Assembly: GCA_949538735.1 (NCBI GenBank)
Contig: CATGLK010000001.1
Coordinates: 62,001 to 126,000 of the forward strand
Source: an uncultured Clostridia bacterium
Lineage (GTDB): Bacteria; Bacillota; Clostridia; TANB77; CAG-508
Direction of reading: 5' to 3'
DNA length: 64,000 nucleotides
Part shown: positions 36,199-43,865 of the stretch, piece after piece
Layout: each line of letters begins with the position of its first letter
How positions within the stretch are numbered: the stretch's first letter is position 1
Notes under the pieces: model-generated
What the model was told of the DNA's origin: nothing
What the model saw: only the letters and a program-made list of their open reading frames with translations
The model's database searches: none
Position numbers and translations under genes: made by a program

Positions 36199-37440
36199 CT
36201 ATTTCAATTCTTTATTATTATATATAAAATCAACAATATTTACATTTTTTACACCATCAATATTATTTTGAAAAATCATATCTAACACAAATAGATATCT
36301 TGGATACATATCTTTTATTTGATAGAATGGTCTATATTCACGTTCTGCGGTTTTTTCTTCATCAATATTTTTAGAAATTTGAAGATAGAAATAATCTTCA
36401 TTTCCTTTTCTTGCTATAAAATCACATTCCAGTTTTCCAATTTTCCCAACACTTAAATGATAATCCTTACTTTTTAAATAATTATGAATTACATTTTCTA
36501 GCACTGGTCCATAATTAATTCTAACATCTGTATTTAATGCATAATATATACTTAAATCCGCTAAATAATATTTTCTTTCTCCTTTTAGCACTTCTTTGGA
36601 TTTTATATCAAACGCTTCACATTTATATAATATTTTTGCATTTTCTAGTATATTAATATATCTTTCAATTGTTCTTTCATCAATATTCACGTTTTTGCCT
36701 TTATAATAATTTTTAATTTTATTAACAGATATCATTGATCCAAAATTATTAACTATAAATGTTTGGATTGTTCTAAAAAATTCTGGGTTTTTAATTTTCT
36801 CATTTGGCTTGATATCCTTTTGAAAAATATCTTGAATTATATTTTGAGTATATCTTATTCTATCTTCATTGTTATTATACATTATAGAACCTGGAAATCC
36901 ACCCTCTCTAATATATTGTTGAAATTCCACATATATATTATCATTTACATTTTTTGCATAAAACCTTTTCATATCAACATATTCAAAGAAGTTAAGTGGT
37001 AACATCTCTATTTCTATTTTTCTACCTGTAAGTTTTGTTGCCAATTCTCCACTTAATAAATATGAATTTGACCCTGTTATAAATATAGACATATTTCCCT
37101 CGCCTCTATAACTATCTATAACCTCTTCATATCCTTTGATATTTTGAACTTCATCAATAAACAAATATTTAAAATCATCATCTTGAACAAGGCTTTCTAT
37201 TGTTTCTTCTAGTTGTTCTGGTGTCTTTATACTTTTGTATGGTCTTTTATCAAGTCTAATATAGATGATGTCTTTTGATTTCACACCTTTTTCTAAAAGT
37301 TCTTCAATTATTGATTTTAGCAAAAATGATTTTCCACATCTTCTAATTCCTACAATAACTTTTATTGTTTCATCATCATCGTAAAATCCCCTAATTTTAC
37401 TTAGATATGTTTCTCTTTTATATATCTTATCTTCTCTCAT
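36199..37440 (-). CDS. AAA+ ATPase with C-terminal DUF4143
   Basis: AAA_14 domain (about residues 1-190: VIVGIRRCGKSFLLKSII is Walker A; KYLFIDEVQNIKGYE is Walker B; FITGSNSYLLSGELATKLTG is sensor 1) plus DUF4143 (about 195-400), a nuclease-like fold in some members. Function of the family is unknown; such genes are patchily distributed and often horizontally acquired. ATG 37440 after AGAGGTGA is preferred over the upstream 37512. The gene interrupts sporulation and ribosomal genes and is bracketed by matching palindromes. Confidence 0.88.
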   Translation of the reverse strand: MREDKIYKRETYLSKIRGFYDDDETIKVIVGIRRCGKSFLLKSIIEELLEKGVKSKDIIYIRLDKRPYKSIKTPEQLEETIESLVQDDDFKYLFIDEVQNIKGYEEVIDSYRGEGNMSIFITGSNSYLLSGELATKLTGRKIEIEMLPLNFFEYVDMKRFYAKNVNDNIYVEFQQYIREGGFPGSIMYNNNEDRIRYTQNIIQDIFQKDIKPNEKIKNPEFFRTIQTFIVNNFGSMISVNKIKNYYKGKNVNIDERTIERYINILENAKILYKCEAFDIKSKEVLKGERKYYLADLSIYYALNTDVRINYGPVLENVIHNYLKSKDYHLSVGKIGKLECDFIARKGNEDYFYLQISKNIDEEKTAEREYRPFYQIKDMYPRYLFVLDMIFQNNIDGVKNVNIVDFIYNNKELK

Positions 37441-37488
37441 ATTCAACTTCACCTCTACATTAATTATATACTTTTTTACTCGAAAACG

Positions 37489-37548
37489 CAAGTTATCGAC
37501 GTAATTTAACACTTAATATAGCTATTTTCGTTGATAACTCGTATTTTG
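37489..37548. repeat. Hairpin flanking the AAA ATPase gene (right copy)
   Basis: AGTTATCGACGTAATTTAAC...GCTATTTTCGTTGATAACT. Its reverse complement, ACGAGTTATCAACGAAAATA, aligns with the left copy's ATGAGTTATCGACGAAAATT. Confidence 0.7.
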
Positions 37549-37555
37549 GTGCAAA

Positions 37556-37594
37556 AAAATCGCTATTGGGCTTTTCCTAATAGCGGTCTTTTTA
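37556..37594 (-). terminator. Terminator of the infC-rpmI-rplT operon
   Basis: CGCTATTagg...CAATAGCG stem followed by a T-run on the minus strand, downstream of rplT. Confidence 0.8.
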
Positions 37595-37655
37595 TTATTA
37601 TTTTGTTTTTATAGCTTACTTGCTTATTATATTTTTAAATTTTTCAAGTACTTGT

Positions 37656-38006
37656 TTATGCTTTTTTTGCGATTTCTGCAATTTCTGTAAATGCTTTTGG
37701 ATCTGTTACAGCTATTTCTGCTAACATTTTTCTGTTTATTGTTACATTAGCTTTTTTAAGTCCTGCTATCATTTTGCTGTATGTAGTTCCATTCATTCTT
37801 GCTGCTGCGTTTATTCTTGCTATCCATAATTTTCTGAAATTACTTTTTTTATCTTTTCTTCCTACATATGCATATGATAAAGATTTCATAACTGCTTGGT
37901 TAGCATTTCTAAATCTATAACTTTTTGCTCCGTAGTAACCTTTAGCTTGTTTTAATACTTTTTTATGTCTTGCTCTTGTTGTTCTTCCTGATTTTACTCT
38001 TGCCAT
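37656..38006 (-). CDS. rplT: Ribosomal protein L20
   Basis: 116 residues, large-subunit assembly protein. [59 protein letters not shown]. Last gene of infC-rpmI-rplT; L20 typically represses its own operon through the leader RNA. Confidence 0.98.
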   Translation of the reverse strand: MARVKSGRTTRARHKKVLKQAKGYYGAKSYRFRNANQAVMKSLSYAYVGRKDKKSNFRKLWIARINAAARMNGTTYSKMIAGLKKANVTINRKMLAEIAVTDPKAFTEIAEIAKKA

Positions 38007-38031
38007 TTATTTCACCTTCCTATTTTCAATT

Positions 38032-38235
38032 TTAGTTACCATATGGTAATAATTTTTTGATTGTATTTTCGCATGTTTTATCTGCATATCCGTTTTGGAT
38101 TTTTCCTGATTTCTTTTGTCTTTTTGTTTTATTTGCTAATAAGTGTCTTCTGTTTGATTTTGTTCTTTTAACTTTTCCTGTTGCTGTTAAAGAATATCTT
38201 TTCTTTGCAGCTTTGTTTGTTTTTAATTTTGGCAT
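38032..38235 (-). CDS. rpmI: Ribosomal protein L35
   Basis: 67 residues. The true start is ATG 38235 (MPKLKTNKAAKKRYSLTATG), after AAGGAG. The longer open frame to 38310 is translation of a family-D repeat lying between infC and rpmI. Confidence 0.96.
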   Translation of the reverse strand: MPKLKTNKAAKKRYSLTATGKVKRTKSNRRHLLANKTKRQKKSGKIQNGYADKTCENTIKKLLPYGN

Positions 38236-38259
38236 AACTATGAACTCCTTTCGTTTTTT

Positions 38260-38311
38260 GTCCCATTGGGGACGTTTCCTTTTGGACATTTTGTCCATTT
38301 TGGGACACATC
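38260..38311. repeat. GGGAC repeat, family D
   Basis: Family-D copy ending about 15 bp before the rpmI ribosome binding site, within the infC-rpmI transcript. Confidence 0.85.
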
Positions 38312-38353
38312 TTGATTTATCCCTTTTAAATTTTATATTTTTGCTTCGCAGTT

Positions 38354-38869
38354 TTATTTGTCTGCTTTTTTAGCTAAAATTGTAAACATATTTCTACCTT
38401 CTAATTTAGGTTTCTTTTCAACAGTTGATATATCTTCCAATTCTTCAATAAATTTGTTTAGAACTGCTTCTCCTGCTTTTGAGTTGTTTACTTCTCTTCC
38501 CCTAAATCTAACAGTGATTTTAACTTTGTTTCCGTCATTTAAAAATTTTCTTGCATTTTTAGATTTGAAACCAAAGTCATGTTCTTCGATGTTTGGAGTA
38601 ACTCTTAGTTCTTTTACTTCTAAAACTTTTTGCTTTTTCTTAGCTTCTTTCTCTTTTTTAGCTTGCTCAAATTTGTATTTTCCATAGTTCATTATTTTAC
38701 AAACTACCGGATTTGCATTTGGCGCAACTAATACTAGGTCTAAGTTTTTTTCTTCCGCTTTCTCTAAAGCTTCGTTTATTGAAATAACTCCTAATTTTTC
38801 TCCATTTTCTCCTATTAGTTGTACTTCTTTTGCTCTGATTTGTCTGTTGATTGGTAATTCTTGTTTTAT
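38354..38869 (-). CDS. infC: Translation initiation factor IF-3, probable AUA start
   Basis: IF-3 checks start codons and splits ribosomes. Conserved PINRQIRAKEVQLIGENGEK, LGVISINEALEKAEEKNLDL, VCKIMNYGKYKFEQAKK and VRFRGREVNN. Homology begins at KQELPINRQIRA. Upstream, GGAGGTG is followed by six T and then ATA AAA CAA GAA, so the start with correct SD spacing is ATA at 38869. TTG and GTG in frame lie within or before the SD. A non-AUG start on infC allows IF-3 autocontrol. The open frame to 39106 includes leader and repeat sequence. 171 residues. Confidence 0.92.
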   Translation of the reverse strand: MKQELPINRQIRAKEVQLIGENGEKLGVISINEALEKAEEKNLDLVLVAPNANPVVCKIMNYGKYKFEQAKKEKEAKKKQKVLEVKELRVTPNIEEHDFGFKSKNARKFLNDGNKVKITVRFRGREVNNSKAGEAVLNKFIEELEDISTVEKKPKLEGRNMFTILAKKADK

Positions 38870-38874
38870 AAAAA

Positions 38875-39022
38875 ACACCTCCAATAATAAAAAAATTTGA
38901 CTTTTGTTACAAGCCAAATTCAAAAATAACACTGACAAAGGTTTGTCAAAATTATTTAATTTCCAACCTTTTTCCTTGTTTGGATAAGGTGAGAAGTTTG
39001 ACTTCTTCTTGTAACGAATATT
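38875..39022 (-). promoter_or_regulatory. infC leader with attenuator-like hairpin (L20-leader type)
   Basis: The leader contains GTTACAAG, complementary to CTTGTAAC further on, and ends with TTTGGC-ttgtaacaaaa-GTCAAATTTTTTT, a terminator-like hairpin just before the infC SD. Mutually exclusive pairing of the CTTGTAAC segment fits an L20-type attenuation leader. It also holds a second copy of the palindrome TGACAAAGGTTTGTCA (38933-38948). Confidence 0.6.
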
Positions 39023-39052
39023 ATTATACACTATCTGACAAAGGTTTGTCAA
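39023..39052 (-). promoter_or_regulatory. Sigma-A promoter of infC overlapping a palindrome
   Basis: -35 TTGACA (39052-39047), 18-bp spacer, -10 TATAAT (39028-39023). The -35 is embedded in TGACAAA-GG-TTTGTCA (39036-39051), which could be an operator for an unknown repressor. Confidence 0.8.
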
Positions 39053-39065
39053 GTATTTTTTCAAA

Positions 39066-39159
39066 ATTGCCACTAGGGACGGTCCTTTTTGGCAATTTAT
39101 TGCCATTTAGGTCCGTCCCTGTTGGCATTTTTTTGCCAAAGGGGACACTCCTTATTGGA
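39066..39159. repeat. GGGAC repeats, family A, multiple
   Basis: ATTGCCACTAGGGACGGTCC continuing TTTTTGGCAAT, then TTGCCATTTAGGTCCGTCCC and a third partial unit TTTGCCAAAGGGGACACTCC. It fills the gap between infC and the exchanger gene and overlaps the exchanger stop codon. Confidence 0.8.
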
Positions 39160-40006
39160 TAATCTGAAATATTAAAATTCCAATAGTCTGAATAACAAAC
39201 AAATTCAAAATATTAGAAGTGAATAAGTTGTTAGTAGCCTCAACAACTCCCAAAAGTTCACTACTCTTCTGCCTTTTATAATGTTTCTGCGATTCAAAAA
39301 AAGTAATCAACTCTGGAATACTTGTAATAAATCCAAGTAAAATTCCTATAATTCCTTGCGATATTCCAAAACTATTACAAAGTAATTCTAAATTATTTCC
39401 TAGGAGCTCACTTACAATAAAGAGCAAAATTCCTGTAATAAACAAATATATTATATATTTTGTTATTTTCTTTTTGTTTCCCCTTTCCCACTTAGCTTCC
39501 TTTTCTATTTTTGTTTCCAATTTTTCATCTTCGTTTTTTAGATAAAGCTTATGCACATTATTATTTAAAAATCTAAATAATGTGTAGAGTATGATAAACA
39601 TCGGAACAATTGCAATATTCATTTCTATATTAAATTTTAATAAGATAATTGGCAAAATTATAGTTAGTAAAACTAAAATTAAGTCAACTTTTATTGCTTT
39701 ATTTCTAAGTGTTTTTTGATTCTTGTTTAAAAATATTGCGAATATATATTGAATTAGATTTATTATGTTAGAACTAAGTACATTTATACTGCTAGCAGAC
39801 ATAAGCCCGCTAAAACTTGCTGTTGTTATTGTTAGCAATTCTGGTGCAGATGTTGCGTATCCTGCAATGTCCCCAACTGTTTTTGGCTTTAAGTTTAGTG
39901 CTTCTGCTAGCTTTCTTAAAGTTGTAACTAGAATATATTTTGCTATTACAACTATTAGTGCTGAATATACAATAAATTTTAAAAATTCAATAATTAACCC
40001 ATTCAA
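39152..40006 (-). CDS. Sodium/calcium exchanger family membrane protein
   Basis: 284 residues, about 8-10 hydrophobic helices in two inverted halves. Alpha-repeat motifs GDIAGYATSAPELLT (about 45-60) and LLGFITSIPELITFFES (about 225-240) are those of the CaCA superfamily. A charged cytosolic loop (NEDEKLETKIEKEAKWERGN) links the halves. Ion specificity cannot be told. Monocistronic between two repeat clusters. Confidence 0.85.
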   Translation of the reverse strand: MNGLIIEFLKFIVYSALIVVIAKYILVTTLRKLAEALNLKPKTVGDIAGYATSAPELLTITTASFSGLMSASSINVLSSNIINLIQYIFAIFLNKNQKTLRNKAIKVDLILVLLTIILPIILLKFNIEMNIAIVPMFIILYTLFRFLNNNVHKLYLKNEDEKLETKIEKEAKWERGNKKKITKYIIYLFITGILLFIVSELLGNNLELLCNSFGISQGIIGILLGFITSIPELITFFESQKHYKRQKSSELLGVVEATNNLFTSNILNLFVIQTIGILIFQIIQ

Positions 40007-40029
40007 ATTTTAACACCCCTTGAAATTTT

Positions 40030-40170
40030 TGAAATTTTTTGGGACAGTCCCAAAACGTCTGTGAGCAAAACTTTTTTGGCCTGTCCCAAAACGGCTGCAA
40101 GTGAAACTTTTTTTGGACTGTCCCAAAACGGCTGCGAGTGAAACTTTTTTGCCCTGTCCCAAAAAGTTTC
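40030..40170. repeat. Tandem array of GGGAC repeats, family B
   Basis: About four units of 37 bp: AAACTTTTTTTGGACTGTCC followed by CAAAACGGCTGCGAGTG, with slight variation. The first unit is inverted (TTTTTTGGGACAGTCCCAAA). Same family as 22651-22803. The invariant part is about 24 bp and the variable joint only about 12, unlike CRISPR. Confidence 0.85.
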
Positions 40171-40194
40171 TTTTTTATTATTTTGCCCAATTTG

Positions 40195-40223
40195 TTGCCA
40201 ATTATTAGAAAATATAGTATAAT
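40195..40223 (+). promoter_or_regulatory. Sigma-A promoter of serS
   Basis: -35 TTGCCA, 17-bp spacer, -10 TATAAT, 67 bp upstream of the serS start. No T-box signature in the short leader, which instead holds a partial family-D repeat. Confidence 0.8.
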
Positions 40224-40240
40224 TGGCATAATTAATCACA

Positions 40241-40275
40241 AAATGTCCAAAAGAGAAATGTCCCCATTGGACATG
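40241..40275. repeat. GGGAC repeat, family D, partial
   Basis: AAATGTCCAAAAGAGAAATG followed by TCCCCATTGGACA; truncated, diverged family-D copy inside the serS 5' UTR. Confidence 0.7.
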
Positions 40276-40289
40276 ACAAGGAGGTAAAT

Positions 40290-41576
40290 ATGATAGACAT
40301 TAAATTTTTAAGAGAACACACAGATGTTGTAAAAGAGAATATTAAAAGAAAGTTTCAAGATCATAAGCTTGTTTTAGTTGATGAAGTTCTTGATTTAGAC
40401 GTAAAAAATAGAGAGGCTAAGCTTAATGGTGATAATTTAAGAGCTGAAAGAAAGTCTTTAAGTAATCAAATTGGTAGTCTTATGAAGGCTGGTAATAAAG
40501 ACGAGGCTGAAAAAATCAAATTACAAGTTAATGAGATAAATGCTAAGTTAGATGAAAATGAAAAGTTGGAAAATGAATATTCTGAGGCTATAAAGTCTAG
40601 AATGATGAAAATTCCAAATATTATGCACGAATCTGTTCCTATTGGTAAAGATGACAACGAAAATGTTGAAATTGAAAGGTTTGGAGAACCTGTTGTTCCA
40701 GATTATGAAATACCTTATCATGGTGAAATTATGGAAGCTTTAGGTGGACTTGATTTAGATAGTGCAAGAAGAGTTGCTGGAAATGGTTTTTATTATATGT
40801 TAGGTGATGTTGCAAGATTACATTCAGCTGTTCTTTCTTATGCAAGAGATTTTATGATTGACAAAGGGTTTACTTATTGTATTCCACCTTATATGATTAG
40901 AAGTGACGTTGTTACAGGTGTTATGAGTTTTGAAGAAATGGATGCTATGATGTACAAAATCGAAGGTGAAGATTTGTATTTGATTGGTACAAGTGAGCAT
41001 TCTATGATTGGTAAGTTTAAAGGTCAAATTTTAAATAAGGCTGAAATGCCTTACACTATGACATCATATTCACCTTGTTTTAGAAAAGAAAAAGGTGCAC
41101 ACGGAATTGAAGAACGTGGTGTTTATAGAATACATCAATTTGAAAAACAAGAGATGATTGTAGTTTGTGAACCAGAAGATAGCTGGAATTGGTATGATAA
41201 AATGTGGTCATATACAGTTGAATTTTTCAGAAGTATGAACATTCCTGTAAGAACTCTTGAATGTTGCAGTGGTGATTTAGCAGACTTAAAAGCAAAATCA
41301 TGTGATGTAGAAGCTTGGAGCCCACGCCAAAAGAAATATTTTGAAGTTGGTAGCTGTTCAAATTTAACAGATGCACAAGCTCGTAGACTTGGAATTAGAA
41401 TTAAGGGCGAGAATGGAAACTATTTTGCACATACTTTGAATAATACAGTTGTTGCCCCACCTCGTATGCTTATTTCAATTATGGAAAACAATTATCAACC
41501 TGACGGAAGTGTTGTTATTCCAGAAGTTTTAAGACCATATATGGGTGGACTTGAAAAAATTATGCCTAAAAAATAA
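40290..41576 (+). CDS. serS: Seryl-tRNA synthetase
   Basis: 428 residues. N-terminal coiled-coil arm (about 30-100) grips the long variable arm of tRNA-Ser. Class II motifs: TMTSYSPCFRKEKGAHGIEE (motif 2) and the C-terminal NNTVVAPPRMLISIMENNYQ (motif 3). RBS AAGGAGG. All Arg codons seen are AGA or CGT type. Confidence 0.97.
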   Translation: MIDIKFLREHTDVVKENIKRKFQDHKLVLVDEVLDLDVKNREAKLNGDNLRAERKSLSNQIGSLMKAGNKDEAEKIKLQVNEINAKLDENEKLENEYSEAIKSRMMKIPNIMHESVPIGKDDNENVEIERFGEPVVPDYEIPYHGEIMEALGGLDLDSARRVAGNGFYYMLGDVARLHSAVLSYARDFMIDKGFTYCIPPYMIRSDVVTGVMSFEEMDAMMYKIEGEDLYLIGTSEHSMIGKFKGQILNKAEMPYTMTSYSPCFRKEKGAHGIEERGVYRIHQFEKQEMIVVCEPEDSWNWYDKMWSYTVEFFRSMNIPVRTLECCSGDLADLKAKSCDVEAWSPRQKKYFEVGSCSNLTDAQARRLGIRIKGENGNYFAHTLNNTVVAPPRMLISIMENNYQPDGSVVIPEVLRPYMGGLEKIMPKK

Positions 41577-41580
41577 TGTA

Positions 41581-41691
41581 TTTGGGGACGAAGCAAAAAA
41601 ACATCGATTTAAAAAAAGCGTATTCTTTAAGGACCGTCCCCGTTGGCAATAAATTGCCAAAAAGGTCCGTCCCCAGTGGCAATAAAGGAGA
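41581..41691. repeat. GGGAC repeats, families E and A
   Basis: TTTGGGGACGAAGCAAAAAA then ACATCGATTT (E-like), followed by GGACCGTCCCCGTTGGCAAT and TTGCCAAAAAGGTCCGTCCC with CAGTGGCAA (A). It fills the serS-engB gap up to the engB SD. Confidence 0.8.
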
Positions 41692-41697
41692 GAAAAA

Positions 41698-42282
41698 ATG
41701 TTAGTTAAAAATCCTAAGTTTGAAATTTCAGCAGTTAACCCTAAGCAATATCCTAAACAAGGATTGCCGGAAATTGTTTTAGTTGGTAAGTCTAATGTTG
41801 GAAAGTCAAGTTTTGTAAATACTATGATAAATAGAAAGAAATTGGCTAGAACTAGTAGCGAACCTGGAAAGACTAGACAGATTAATTTTTATAATATTGA
41901 TGAAACTTTTTATTTTGTTGATTTACCTGGTTATGGTTATAGCAAGATGTCTAAGAAGGAGCAAGAACAGGTTGGTAAGTTTATCGAGGAGTACTTGTTT
42001 AATAGAAAGGAAATTGCACTTATTATTTTCTTAGTTGATATTAGGCATAAACCAACTGATAATGATAGGCTTATGTACAATTATATTATTTCTTCTGGAT
42101 TGCCTTTTATTATTCTTGCTAACAAGGCTGATAAGATTGCTATTACTAAGGTTGATGGCGCTGTTTCAGATTTACAAAATGCTATTAATCCTATTGGAGA
42201 TATTACAACTCTTCCTTTTTCTTCTGAGAGAAAGATTTATAAGGATGATGTTTGGAATATTATTGATGAATTTATTAAATAG
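41698..42282 (+). CDS. engB: Ribosome biogenesis GTPase EngB/YsxC
   Basis: 194-residue GTPase needed for 50S assembly. G1 VGKSNVGKSSFVN, G2 region TSSEPGKTRQINFY, G3 VDLPGYGYSKMSKKE, G4 LANKADKI. ATG 41698 after AAAGGAGAG. Could be co-transcribed with serS through the repeat region. Confidence 0.96.
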   Translation: MLVKNPKFEISAVNPKQYPKQGLPEIVLVGKSNVGKSSFVNTMINRKKLARTSSEPGKTRQINFYNIDETFYFVDLPGYGYSKMSKKEQEQVGKFIEEYLFNRKEIALIIFLVDIRHKPTDNDRLMYNYIISSGLPFIILANKADKIAITKVDGAVSDLQNAINPIGDITTLPFSSERKIYKDDVWNIIDEFIK

Positions 42283-42330
42283 CTATAAATCAAACCATCT
42301 GTTATCATTAATAGATAATTCATATTCAAA

Positions 42331-42368
42331 AAGAGAGCATTACTTTTTACGGTAATTGCTCTCTTTAT
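42331..42368 (+). terminator. Terminator after engB
   Basis: AAGAGAGCAtTAC...GTAaTtGCTCTCTTT hairpin followed by T-rich sequence. Confidence 0.8.
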
Positions 42369-42421
42369 TTTTTCGAAAACTTACTTTTCGATTATATTAA
42401 CTATTTTTATTTTGCTTCTTA

Positions 42422-42694
42422 TTAGCAACAACATTTATTTTTTCTATCTTTTCTTCTGTTACAGAACATTAAGATTACTGTTAATAATAACAATAGACCT
42501 AATATTACTGCTAAAACAATGATAGCTGGTAATGCTAGAAGTACTACTACTGCAAGTGCAGCACCTATTAATAATCCAATGACAAAAGTAAATGCTACAA
42601 GTAGTATAACCGCTACAATGCCTAAGCAATTTCTTTTCTTTGGTTCTCTATCTTTTTTGTTTTCATAGCAATAAATTGTTTCTTGTGGCTCCAT
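42422..42694 (-). CDS. Small membrane protein of unknown function
   Basis: 90 residues from ATG 42694 (after GGAGGTGA). A polar N terminus (MEPQETIYCYENKKDREPKK) is followed by two adjacent hydrophobic segments (about 25-50 and 52-75) and the Cys-rich tail NRRKDRKNKCCC. No family recognised. The terminal CCC might be palmitoyl-like or metal-binding in principle; there is no evidence for either. Confidence 0.7.
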   Translation of the reverse strand: MEPQETIYCYENKKDREPKKRNCLGIVAVILLVAFTFVIGLLIGAALAVVVLLALPAIIVLAVILGLLLLLTVILMFCNRRKDRKNKCCC

Positions 42695-42790
42695 ATAAGT
42701 CACCTCCAATATAGCACCTTACTTGATACTATAATATATATTATGACTTTTTTTGTCTATTTGTGACTTATTTTCACTATTTTTTAAAAT

Positions 42791-42908
42791 GGGTGTTTTT
42801 GGGGACAGTCCTTAAAAACACCCAAAAGCTAAGTAAAAAAACTTTAATATAAAAATACATTTAAAAGGGTGTTTTTAAGGACTGTCCCCAAAAACACCCA
42901 AAACACCC
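42791..42908. repeat. GGGAC repeat, family C, inverted pair
   Basis: GGGTGTTTTTGGGGACAGTC then CTTAAAAACACCC, a loop of about 45 bp, and the complementary arm GGGTGTTTTTAAGGACTGTC then CCCAAAAACACCC. Located just after the porB stop; likely a strong RNA hairpin. Confidence 0.85.
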
Positions 42909-42913
42909 AAATG

Positions 42914-43864
42914 TTATTTATTTGTAATTTCTTCTAAGTCTAAAAGTTCTTGCCACCTAGCGTCAACTTCTTTTTGGAATTCTTCTATCATCCACTCATT
43001 ACCTGGTTTAAACATATGTCTAAATCTCTTTTGTGGTTTTAAAAATTCTTCTACTGGTAGCTTTTTAGCTGGTTTATAATTTATTTTGTATTTTCCGTCT
43101 ATTACTTCATATAAAGGCCAGTAACATGTTTCTACTGCCAATTTGTTAATTTGCATCAACATATCTGTTGGGTATCCCCAGCCTCTTGGGCATGGTGCCA
43201 TTACGTTTAGGAATGCTGGTCCTTCTGTATATATTGCTTTTTCTGCTTTTTCGTATAAGTCTTTGAAGTTCATATATCCAACTGTTTGAGCGACATATGG
43301 GATATGATGTCCTACCATTATTTTTGCTAGGTCTTTTCTTGATTGCATTTTTCCTGGTATTACTGTTCCTGCTGGTGATGTTGTTGTGTCTGCAAATTTT
43401 GGTGTTGCTGATGAACGTTGTATTCCTGTGTTCATATATGCTCCATTATCGTAACATACGTACACCATGTCATGTCCACGTTCCATTGCTCCTGATAAGC
43501 TTTGTAGTCCGATGTCATATGTTCCACCGTCTCCACCAAATGCGATGAATTTTGTTTCTCCGTCTTTTGGTAGTTTTCCTTGTTTTTTCATTGATTGATA
43601 TGCTGCTTCTGCTCCTGATAGTGTTGCTCCTGCACATTCAAATGCTGTGTGTATAAATGAGTCAGTCCAAGCTGTGTATGGATATATAAATGTTGATACT
43701 TCCATACATCCTGTTGCTCCTGCAACTACTGCGTGGTCTTCTGGTTTTAAGGCTCTCATTATCATTCTAGCTGCTGGTGGTGCTCCACATCCTGCACACA
43801 TTCTATGTCCTGATGTAAATCTTGATGGTTTATTTGCTACTACTTCTTTTACATTATAAGGCAT
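42914..43864 (-). CDS. porB: Pyruvate:ferredoxin oxidoreductase beta subunit
   Basis: 316 residues, TPP-binding subunit. RMCAGCGAPPAARMIMRALK with Fe-S cysteines, and FGGDGGTYDIGLQSLSGAME plus YDNGAYMNTGIQRSS (TPP/Mg motif). Converts pyruvate and CoA to acetyl-CoA, CO2 and reduced ferredoxin. Last gene of porC-porD-porA-porB; the substrate could be another 2-oxoacid. Confidence 0.93.
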   Translation of the reverse strand: MPYNVKEVVANKPSRFTSGHRMCAGCGAPPAARMIMRALKPEDHAVVAGATGCMEVSTFIYPYTAWTDSFIHTAFECAGATLSGAEAAYQSMKKQGKLPKDGETKFIAFGGDGGTYDIGLQSLSGAMERGHDMVYVCYDNGAYMNTGIQRSSATPKFADTTTSPAGTVIPGKMQSRKDLAKIMVGHHIPYVAQTVGYMNFKDLYEKAEKAIYTEGPAFLNVMAPCPRGWGYPTDMLMQINKLAVETCYWPLYEVIDGKYKINYKPAKKLPVEEFLKPQKRFRHMFKPGNEWMIEEFQKEVDARWQELLDLEEITNK

Positions 43865-43865
43865 A

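Noticed and set aside
38870-39106. N-terminal extension of infC
   Set aside because: It crosses the promoter, leader and a repeat; the promoter -10 box lies inside it, so it cannot be translated from that transcript.
40003-40239. Two overlapping 78-80 residue frames across the tandem array
   Set aside because: Pure translation of the 37-bp repeat in different phases; no initiation signal.
40224-40289. T-box riboswitch before serS
   Set aside because: The leader is only about 60 nt, mostly a family-D repeat fragment, with no T-box sequence or terminator.
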